A stretch of 64,000 nucleotides of DNA from Macrostomum hystrix. Taxonomy: Eukaryota; Platyhelminthes; Macrostomidae. The translations under genes and the position numbers were made by a program. Position 1 is the first letter of the stretch, and every line of letters begins with the position of its first letter. The DNA lies in NCBI GenBank assembly GCA_950097015.1, contig CATNEN010000012.1:2535501-2599500 (forward strand), read 5' to 3'. A model generated the notes under the pieces. The model was not told the origin of the DNA. It was given only the letters and a program-made list of their open reading frames with translations, and did no database searches. Of the stretch, positions 46,601 through 58,600 are shown piece by piece.

Positions 46601-49600
46601 AGATTGACATACAGATTGACAGACAGGCAGATTGACAGACAGACAGACAGATTGACAGATATTGACAGGCAGACAGACAGACAGATTGACAGACAGACTG
46701 ATTGACAGACAGGCAGATTGACAGACAGATTGACAGACAGGCAGATTGACAGACAGGCAGATTGACAGACAGGCAGAAAGATTGACAGACAGACTGATTG
46801 ACAGACAGGCAGATTGACAGACAGGCAGATTGACAGACAGGCAGAAAGATTGACAGACAGGCAGATTGACAGACAGGCAGATTGACAGACAGACAGACAG
46901 ATTGACAGACAGGCAGATTGACAGACAGGCAGATTGACAGACAGGCAGATTGACAGACAGACAGGCAGATTGACAGACAGGCAGATTGACAGACAGGCAG
47001 ACAGATCGACAGACAGGCAGATTGACAGACAATTGACAGACAGATTGACAGGCAGACAAATTGACAGACAGGCAGATTGACAGATATTGACAGGCAGACA
47101 GACAGGTAGATTGACAGACAGATTGACAGGCAGACAGATTGACAGACAGACAATTGACAGACGGGCAGATTGATAGACAGATTGACGGACAGGCAGATTA
47201 ATAGACAGACAGGCAGATTGGCGGACAGGCAGATTGATAGACAGACAGGCGGACCCAGATCAATAAGCCCAAATATTCGAAGCAGGATTTAACTTACTTC
47301 AAAGGAAACTGCAGCGTACTGGGGACGTCAGTGATTCGCGGCTGATTGTCAATAATGTCCAGGAATCTGACAAGTTTGCCCCAGGCAGTTTTCCGCTCGG
47401 TGGCCTCGTCACGCAGCTTGTAAGCCAAACGAAAGCGATACTCCTTGCCTACACTGGGCCGGTGCCACAGGAAAAAGTACTTCATCTGGTTTTTTGGCTC
47501 AGCGCGCCCGATTTGAGCATCGGACAATGCAGCAGCGGATGGGGGCTGAGGGATCTCCCGCACTTCCACTATAAAGTAGAGAATGTTGCTTATGTAGGCC
47601 TCGTTGCCTTCGAGGGTCCAGCTGACGTTTACAACCATGTTGTAGCCGACTTTCTCCGCTGTTGGCGGCGACACGACTGAGATGGGAGGCAACAAAATTG
47701 ATTAGGAAAAATACTCTGGGGAAGCTGGAAGCCTAGCCATGGGATCTGGGCAAGCTGGAAGACTAGCCATGGGATCTGGGGAAGCTGGAAGACTAGCCAT
47801 GTGATCTGGGGAAGCTGGAAGCCTAGCCATGGGATCTGGGGAAGCTGGAAGACTAGCCATGGGATCTGGGGAAGCTGGAAGACTAGCCATGTGATCTGGG
47901 GAAGCTGGAAGCCTAGCCATGGGATCTGGGGAAGCTGGAAGACTAGCCATGGGATCTGCAGGGGAAGCTGGAAGACTAGCCATGGGAACTGGGGAAGCTG
48001 GAAGACTAGCCATGGGATCTGGGGAAGCTGGAAGACTAGCCATGGGATCTGGGGAAGCTGGAAGACTAGCCATGGTATCTGGGGAAGCTGGAAGCCTAGC
48101 CATGGTATCTGGGGAAGCTGGAAGCCTAGCCATGTGATCTGGGGAAGCTGGAAGACTAGCCATGGGATCTGGGGAGGATGGAAGACTAGCCATGGGATCT
48201 GGGGAGGCTGGAAGACTAGCCATGGTATCTGGGGAAGCTGGAAGACTAGCCATGGGATCTGGAGAAGTTGGAGGACTGAGGTTACTGATTTGGAGATGCA
48301 GGGTCAGAGTAAGCCGGCAGCGCACTCACTGATTGCATCACCAGTTCGCGGCTCAGCATCCGGTAGGCCGCCAGCTGCGCCAGACGGTCCCACAGAAGCT
48401 GCTGCCGCGCTTAGTCTCGGAGCGTTGCGATCAAGCAAGGCGCCGCTCACTGGCGGAAGCTGCCTAGTTGCGGGTTCGCTTCCAGATAAGGCGGAAGAAG
48501 AAGCCAGCTCGACAGGCGGTGGCGGCGGCGGCGGCGGTAGGTCAGCTGAGGTGAGTGAAAAAAAAATAGAATTGATAAATTCGTGACACTACTTGCAGTA
48601 AGGAGATAAGCTGGAGCAATATAACTAGTGAGAGATCGGCACACTCACAAGTCACAGTCTCTGAGCGGAGCAGCAGCGTGGCGCTGGCCGTCGCCCATTG
48701 GTCGGCGCTGTCGAAGGCAACGCATTGGACAATGCCGCGCATGCTGGGCTCGAAACGTCGCACAATGAGACGAGAAGCTGCGAGATGCATTAAGGCAATG
48801 TAGGTTTATTTACATACTAATTAACAGTTGTTATAATAAACAGGATAATAATCAGCTAATTAATTGTACAACTTACTGCCAACATCAGACGGTTCTGCAA
48901 AAGGAGAATTAGAGAAAATATTTTTTAACTAGTTAATCACTGAATTTGTCGCACAATCTGTGAACAAGATAAGGTCTTATTAGCCGTACATTATTTCTAG
49001 TAAGTATTCAAGTAAGTGCCCCCTGAAGCATGTGGGATACCAGTAAGTCCCTCCTAAGGCCAGTAAGGGATCTGGGATGCCAGCAACGGATCTGGGAGGC
49101 CAGTAAGGGATCTGGGAGGCCAGTAAGGGATCTGGGATGCCAGCAACGGATCTGGGAGGCCAGTAAGGGATCTGGGAGGCCAGTAAGAGATCTGGGAGGC
49201 CAGTAAGAGATCTGGGAGGTCAGTAAGAGATCTGGGAGGTCAGTAAGGGATCTGGGATGCTAGTAAGGGATCTGGGATGCTAGTAAGGGATCTGGGAGGT
49301 CAGTAAGGGATCTGGGAGGTCAGTAAGAGATCTGGGAGGTCAGTAAGGGATCTGGGATGCTAGTAAGGGATCTGGGAGGTCAGTAAGGGATCTGGGGGGG
49401 TCAGTAAGGGATCTGGGAGGTAAGCAAGGGATCTGGGAGGTCAGTAAGGGATCTGGGAGGTCAGTAAGGGATCTTGGAGGCCAGTAAGTCCATACTCAAG
49501 CATCTGGGAGGCCAGTAAGTTCCTACTCAAGCATCTGGGAGGCCAGTAAGTCCCTCCTGAGGATGGGCAGCCGCATGCATTCATAATTATCCATTTTGGC

Positions 49601-52600
49601 TCACCCTCAATGGAGAAACCGGCACTGGTGGCCGGGTCGATTTGTCTGCCGTTATTGAACCAGATAGGCCTGCGCCTGTCGTTGCCAACCAGTCGGCAGA
49701 CGAAGCTGCCAATGGCGTCCTGGTTGTCAAGGGAGACATCCAGAGGCCTCACAACTATTGACAGTTTCTCTGAGGATTGAACAAGGTGGCTGTTGTTATT
49801 CAATTAGACGGATCGAAATATTACCTATCGCTACTTCCTGACAATCCAGGTAGCAACTTACGCTTCACGGCAATATTGAAGACCTCCAGTTTCTTTTCGT
49901 CGCGCATATGACCAGACGAGGTAAGATCCGGCCTATAGGACACGCGGCAGGCGTAGGAGCCTTGGTCAGCCAGGCCGATGCCGGTGAACTGCAGCAGGCC
50001 GAACTCGCGCAGCTCGCTAGCCGAGGCGGGCAGTTGGCGCCGGCCGGAGTCGCGCAGGTAGGACACCTCGGCGATCGGCGAGGACTCGGTGATGCACGAA
50101 TAGCTGGCATTGTCGCCCTCCATCAGGGTGAGGTCGCGCGGGGCCGGAGCGGCTACCGTCTCCGGATATCTGGCGGTGACAGCGTCTGTAATTCAGTGCG
50201 GGGCGTGCGGAGATGCGAGATTAGTGACAGGGCCCTACTGACAGCGGATGCGAATGGAAAGGCAGTATTTGGGATGTGGAGCGATGAGAAGGCAGTAGGT
50301 GTAATGTGGAGCGATGAGAAGGCAGTAGGTGTAATGTGGAGCGATGAGAAGGCAGTAGGTGGAATGTGGAGTGATGGGAAGGCAGTAGGTGGAATGTGGA
50401 GCGATGGGAAGGCAGTAGGTGGAATTTGGAGTGATGGGAAGGCAGTCGATGGGATGTGGAGTGATAGGAAGGCAGCAGGTGGGATGTGGAGCGATGGGAA
50501 GGCAGTAGGTGTAATGTGGAGTGATGGGAAGGCAGTAGGTGGAATGTGGAGTGATGGGAAGGCAGTAGGTGGAATGTGGAGTGATGGGAAGGCAGTAGGT
50601 GGAATTTGGAGTGATGGGAAGGCAGTAGGTGGAATGTGGAGTGATGGGAAGGCAGTAGGTGGAATGTGGAGCGATGGGAAGGCAGTAGGTGGAATGTGGA
50701 GTGATGGGAAGGCAGTAGGTGGAATGTGGAGTGATGAGAAGGCAGTCGATGGGATGTGGAGTGATAGGAAGGCAGCAGGTGGGATGTGGATTCATGGAAA
50801 CATAGCGTTAATTAAAGCAATCATTTAAAAAACTGCAACTGACACGCTTCATAATAGTGAGCTAGAGACAACACAACGGCGACAGAATCAGCTTAGCAGT
50901 GTATCGACTGACGTCGAATTTCTATAACACAGTCCCATGAATAATCAAATCAAGGTGACAACAGACCCTGAATAATCAAATCAAGGTGACAACAGACCCT
51001 GAAGAATCTAATCAAGGTGACAACAGACCCTGAAGAATCTAATCAAGGTGACAACAGACCCTGAAGAATCTAATCAAGGTGACAACAGACCCTGAAGAAT
51101 CTAATCAAGGTGACATTAGACCCTGAAGAATCAAATCAAGGTGACAACAGACCCTGAAGAATCAAAGGAGAAATCAATATTTGTATCTTGATCACTATAT
51201 ACAATTATTAATTCCGATTGAAATAAAAAGTGCAATAGACAACAACTGTAAGTTACACAACTTGATTTTTCTTGTATAAAATAGACAACAACATTTGATG
51301 AATTGACGAATCATAGTTAGTTAAAATTATCTGCTACAGCTTAAAAACTAGTTTACCTGGAAAACCGGCAATATGTTCTACAAAGAAATAGATTGAATAT
51401 TTGAATTTTTAAAACTAAAGTAAGAATAAATAATACCGCGATATACCTTTAGGGAAAATAGTATGAAAATTCTTAAAAACAAAACTCAAACAAAAGATTG
51501 CTAAATATTTTGATTTTAGTTTTTTATCGAAACAAAAAATATTTTTTTTGGAATAATAAGCCGAGGCAAACGCAGTTAGTTTAAGTAGGATATGAGCGCG
51601 TGACTAAGAAATATATGAAGTTAATCACTACAATATGTTGACGGAATAACCAAGACAGGGGTGCCTTACAGGTTAGTGAGAAGACAGGGGTGTCTTACAG
51701 GTCAATGAGAAGACAGGGGTGTCTTACAGGTTAGTGAGAAGACAGGGGTGTCTTACAGGTTAGTGAGAAGACAGGGGTGTCTTACAGGTTAGTGAGAAGA
51801 CAGGGGTGTCTTACAGGTTAGTGAGAAGACAGGGGTGTCTTACAGGTTAGTGAGAAGACAGGGGTGTCTTACAGGTCAATGAGAAGACAGGGGTGTCTTA
51901 CAGGTTAGTGAGAAGACAGGGGTGTCTTACAGGTTAGTGAGAAGACAGGGGTGCCTTACAGGTCAATGAGAAGACAGGGGTGTCTTACAGGTTAGTGAGA
52001 AGACAGGGGTGTCTTACAGGTTAGTGAGAAGACAGGGGTGTCTTACAGGTCAATGAGAAGACAGGGGTGTCTTACAGGTCAATGAGAAGACAGGGGTGTC
52101 TTACAGGTTGATGAGAAGACAGGGGTCTCTCACAGGTCAATGAGAAGACAGGGGTGTCTTACAGGTTAGTGAGTAGACAGGGGTGTCTTACAGGTTAGTG
52201 AGAAGACAGGGGTGCCTTACAGGTTAGTGAGAAGACAGGGGTGCCTTACAGGTTAGTGAGAAGACAGGGGTGTCTTACAGGTCAATGAGAAGACAGGGGT
52301 GTCTTACAGGTTGATGAGAAGACAGGGGTGTCTTACAGGTTGATGAGAAGACAGGGGTGTCTTACAGGTTGATGAGAAGACAGGGGTGTCTTACAGGTTG
52401 ATGAGAAGACAGGGGTGTCTTACAGGTTGATGAGAAGACAGGGGTGTCTTACAGGTTGATGAGAAGACAGGGGTGTCTTACAGGTTGATGAGAAGACAGG
52501 GGTGTCTTACAGGTTGATGAGAAGACAGGGGTGTCTTACAGGTTGATGAGAAGACAGGGGTGTCTTACAGGTTGATGAGAAGACAGGGGTGTCTTACAGG

Positions 52601-55600
52601 TTGATGAGAAGACAGGGGTGTCTTACAGGTTGATGAGAAGACAGGGGTGTCTTACAGGTTGATGAGAAGACAGGGAGTGGTGCCTAGCAGGTCGATAAGA
52701 AGAAAGGTAAAATTTTTGGGTCAATGAAAGTGTTATACATTCATACAGCTTTAGGGAGCGACTTTAACAGTGGACAACAACAAGGCCGACTAAGGGATTT
52801 TATGGCTGCGAAAATTCAACACTGTTCTATCGTATACTATACACTGTAGAGCGAGGGGTACAGAGCATGCGCTTGAAGGTTTATAAAAAGTGACCTAGTT
52901 CTGCAATAATTTTATTAACTAATGGCTTCATTTTGCAAGTTGACAGACTGAATTATTTGTTATTCGTATTGTTGTTCAAATATAAATTAATGTAGGTAGT
53001 CGTTAAACTTTAGGACGAGTCTAAACTACTACTGACACGCATGATACATGGCTTGCTCGAAACTCAAGTATATTTTGCAAATAAGTGAAAAATTAAAACA
53101 AAAACTTTTTTGATCAAACGAACTTACGTTGCACGATGAGTTCCGTTTGAACAGGCGAATAAACTGTCTGCCTAGTGATAGGATTGGTTGCTAGGCAACC
53201 ATACAGCTTGCCGCCGCCGTCGTCAAGCAGCACTTTGCCGATGATGAGTGCGAATGAGCCTGTTGCGAGGCGCACAACTCGATATCGATCTGGGGATAAT
53301 TGCAGGTAGGCAGGAGAGCATTCGCTTGTTTATTTGGCTTCTTAATGAAGGCTTAAACATTGTGACAGGTAGTACATGATAATTTTTATAGCTGACAATA
53401 AACAGGAATACCATTTTTGGGGTTATTCACACTGAATAGGAATAGCATTTTTGGGATTATTCACACTGAATAGGAATACCATTTTGGGATCATTCACACT
53501 GAATAGGAATACTATTTTTGGGATTATTCACACTGAATAGGAATACCATTTTTGGGATCATTCACGCTGAATCGGAATACCATTTTTGGGATTATTCACG
53601 CTGAATCGGAATACCATTTTTGGGATTATTCACACTGAATAGGAATACCATTTTTGGGATTATTCACACTGAATAGGAATACCATTTTTGGGATTATTCA
53701 CACTGAATAGGAATACCATTTTTGGGATCATTCACACTGAATAGGAATACCATTTTTGGGATTATTCACACTGAATAGGAATACCATTTTTGGGATTATT
53801 CACACTGAATAGGAATACCATTTTTGGGATCATTCACACTGAATAGGAATACTATTTTTGGGATTATTCACACTGAATAGGAATACCATTTTTGGGATTA
53901 TTCACACTGAATAGGAATACTATTTTTGGGATTATTCACACTGAATAGGAATACCATTTTTGGGATTATTCACACTGAATAGGAATACCATTTTTGAAAT
54001 TATTCACACTGAATAGGAATACCATTTTTGGGATCATTCACACTGAATAGGAATACTATTTTTGGGATTATTCACACTGAATAGGAATACCATTTTTGGG
54101 ATTATTCACACTGAATAGGAATACCATTCTTGGGATCATTCACACTGAATAGGAATACTATTTTTGGGATTATTCACACTGAATAGGAATACCATTTTTG
54201 GGATCATTCACACTGAATAGGAATACCATTTTTGGGATTATTCACACTGAATAGGAATACTATTTTTGGGATTATTCACACAGAATAGGAATACCATTTT
54301 TTGGATCATTCACACTGAATAGGAATACTATTTTTGGGATTATTCACACTGAATAGGAATACCATTCTTGGGATCATTCACACTGAATAGGAATACCATT
54401 TTTGGGATCATTCACACTGAATAGGAATACCATTTTTGGGATTATTCACACAGAATAGGAATACCATTTTTGGGATCATTCACACTGAATAGGAATACCA
54501 TTTTTGGGATTATTCACACTGAATAGGAATACCATTCTTGGGATCATTCACACTGAATAGGAATACCATTTTTGGGATCATTCACACTGAATAGGAATAC
54601 CATTTTTGGGATCATTCACACTGAATAGGAATACCATTTTTGGGATCATTCACACTGAATAGGAATACCATTTTTGGGATCATTCACACTGAATAGGAAT
54701 ACCATTTTTGGGATCATTCACACTGAATAGGAATACCATTTTTGGGATCATTCACACTGAATATAGTAGGAATACCATTTTTGGGATTATTCACACACAC
54801 AGAATAGGAATACTATTTTTTGGGATCATTCACACTGAATATAGTAGGAATACCATTTTTGGAATTATTCACACTGAATAGGAATACTATTTTTAGGGAT
54901 TATTCACACAGAATAGGAATACCATTTTTGGGATCATTCACACTGAATATAGTAGGAATACCATTTTTGGGATTATTCACACACACAGAATAGGAATACT
55001 ATTTTTGGGATCATTCACACTGAATATAGTAGGAATACCATTTTTGGGATTATTCACACTGAATAGGAATACCATTTTTGGGATTATTCACACTGAATAG
55101 GAATACCATTTTTGGGATCATTCACACTGAATAGGAATACCATTTTTGGGATCATTCACACTGAATATAGTAGGAATACCATTTTTGGGATTATTCACAC
55201 TGAATAGGAATACCATTTTTGGGATTATTCACACTGAATAGGAATACCATTTTTGGGATCATTCACACTGAATAGGAATACCATTTTTGGGATCATTCAC
55301 ACTGAATAGGAATACCATTTTTGGGATTATTCACACTGAATATAGTAGGAATACCATTTTTGGGATTATTCACACTGAATAGGAATACCATTTTTGGGAT
55401 TATTCACACTGAATAGGAATACCATTTTTGGGATCATTCACACTGAATAGGAATACCATTTTTGGGATCATTCACACTGAATAGGAATACCATTTTTGGG
55501 ATCATTCACACTGAATATAGTAGGAATACCATTTTTGGGATTATTCACACACACAGAATAGGAATACTATTTTTTGGGATCATTCACACTGAATATAGTA

Positions 55601-58600
55601 GGAATACCATTTTTGGAATTATTCACACTGAATAGGAATACCATTCTTGGGATCATTCACACTGAATAGGAATACCATTTTTGGGATCATTCACACTGAA
55701 TAGGAATACCATTTTTGGGATCATTCACACTGAATAGGAATACCATTTTTGGGATCATTCACACTGAATAGGAATACCATTTTTGGGATCATTCACACTG
55801 AATAGGAATACCATTTTTGGGATCATTCACACTGAATAGGAATACCATTTTTGGGATCATTCACACTGAATATAGTAGGAATACCATTTTTGGGATTATT
55901 CACACACACAGAATAGGAATACTATTTTTTGGGATCATTCACACTGAATATAGTAGGAATACCATTTTTGGGATTATTCACACTGAATAGGAATACCATT
56001 TTTGGGATTATTCACACTGAATAGGAATACCATTTTTGGGATCATTCACACTGAATAGGAATACCATTTTTGGGATCATTCACACTGAATATAGTAGGAA
56101 TACCATTTTTGGGATTATTCACACTGAATAGGAATACCATTTTTGGGATTATTCACACTGAATAGGAATACCATTTTTGGGATCATTCACACTGAATAGG
56201 AATACCATTTTTGGGATCATTCACACTGAATAGGAATACCATTTTTGGGATTATTCACACTGAATATAGTAGGAATACCATTTTTGGGATTATTCACACA
56301 AAGAATAGGAATACTATTTTTAGGGATCATTCACACTGAATATAGTAGGAATACCATTTTTGGGATTATTCACACACACAGAATAGGAATACCATTTTTA
56401 GGGATCATTCACACTGAATATAGTAGGAATACCATTTTTGGAATTATTCACACACACAGAATAGGAATACTATTTTTTGGGATCATTCACACTGAATAGG
56501 AATACCATTTTTGGGATCATTCACACTGAATATAGTAGGAATACCATTTTTGGGATTATTCACACACACAGAATAGGAATACTATTTTTTGGGATCATTC
56601 ACACTGAATATAGACTTAGGAATACCATTTTTGGGATTATTCACACACACAGAATAGGAATACCATTTTTAGGGATCATTCACACAGAATAGGAATACTA
56701 TTTTTGGGATTATTCACATCGAGCAGGAATATATTCTTTGGGGTAATCCAGTATTTGGTTAATGAAAGCTAAAGAAACTTCACATAAAAGCGATGAAAAT
56801 TTTAATTATTCATTAAAATTCAAAGTACAACAGTTAACAAAGAATGGCTGCATGCTGATAAGGACTTTTGGTTTTGTTTGCAATAAATTGATCCCGGCAA
56901 AAATGGTTTTGAAAGCGATAAAAAAACACGGACGCTGTTCAATACAATTATGGAATGGAATATTTGAAATTGAATAATCGAGATCAAGCCAGGTTTATAT
57001 AAGTACTTTGTAGTTCAATGCTTTAACAGTTTCAAATAGGTATTTCAAATAGCCACATTTTATTTTTTTCTGTATCTCCTAAAATATTCAACCAATCGCC
57101 ATAAAATCCAGAGCACGGGCTAAAATATTCAACCAATCGCCATAAAATCCAGAGCACGGGCTGAAAATTTCCGCTCCATCCGATGAAACACCTTCCAGAA
57201 TCACTAAACATCGGCATCGTCGGGATATTCAACGATTCTCGTCGGTCTGTATCCACGGCGAGGCCACATTTATTTGGGGCGCGGCCGCGGAGGGAAGGCT
57301 TGGGGGCTGGTCGTGCAATTCACGCCATTGAGGGCAAACCTCCAAGGCACAGTGATAGTTGTACACTGCCTGACGATGAGAAAGTCAGGGCAGATGTACA
57401 CACCTGTGTGAGTGTGTGCCTGCGTACAGTATCTGTGTGCGTGTGTGCTCAGGTGTCAGCGAAATCGGCCTTGTGTCACTAAATGATCACTAAATGTGTC
57501 ACTATATGGTGGACTTTCACGAAAATCGGTCATTCGGTTTGGGAGCTACTGTGAAGTGGGCAGTTGGTATTTGAAATTCCCCTCGTGGTGTTTCGCCAGG
57601 GGGAGGAAATAGTGTGATCTTTCTGCTGTTAAGAGAAAATGCGCTTGAAGAAGAAGCCCCACAAAAAATCCTAAATTATCCCCTCTCTAAAAAACCACAA
57701 AAGTCGACGACACAAACGGCAAAAGGAAAATATTTAACAAAAAGTAAAAATGGGAAGCAAGGAAATTCGTTTAACTACATTTAGACAATGAAATAGTTGC
57801 GTTAAACTAATCAGACAACAGGGCGTGGCCGATGGCGACTGAGCAAGTCACGGCGAATAACTTACCTCGCGTGGTTCGGCTAGATAACACTGTCAGGGTT
57901 AGGGGATAAGAAATTACATGCTATTGAAATACAATAGGCTTTGATGAGCGCCTTGCCACAATCCTGGACATCAGTCACTGGCTCATTGCTGTACCGCTGC
58001 TTAATGATTTAAACTTAACTAGAAGACATGACAGGAGGATAAGAGGAAGGGCCAGAGGAAGGATAAAGGAAGGATAGAGGATAAAGAAAGGGTAGAGGAT
58101 AAAGGAAGGGTAGAGGATAAAGGAAGGGTAGAGGATAAAGGAAGGACAAAGGAAGGGTAGATGATAAAGGGAGGATAAAGGAAGGGTAGAGGATAAAGGA
58201 AGGAGAGAGGATAAAGGAAGAGTAGAGGAAGGATAGAAGGAGTGGTAGAGGAAGGATAGAAGGAAGAGTAGAGGAAGGATAGCAGGAAGAGTAGAGGAAG
58301 GATAGAAGGAAGAATAGAGGAAGGATAGAAGGAAGAGTAGAGGAAGGATAGCAGGAAGAGTAGAGGAAGGATAGAAGGAAGAGTAGAGGAAGGATAGAAG
58401 GAAGAGTAGAGGAAGGATAGAAGGAAGAATAGAGGAAGGATAGAAGGAGGAGTAGAGGAAGGATAGCAGGAAGAGTAGAGGAAGGATAGCAGGAAGAGTA
58501 GAGGAAGGATAGAAGGAAGAGTAGAGGAAGGATAGAAGGAAGAGTAGAGGAAGGATAGAAGGAAGAGTAGAGGAAGGATAGCAGGAAGAGTAGAGGAAGG

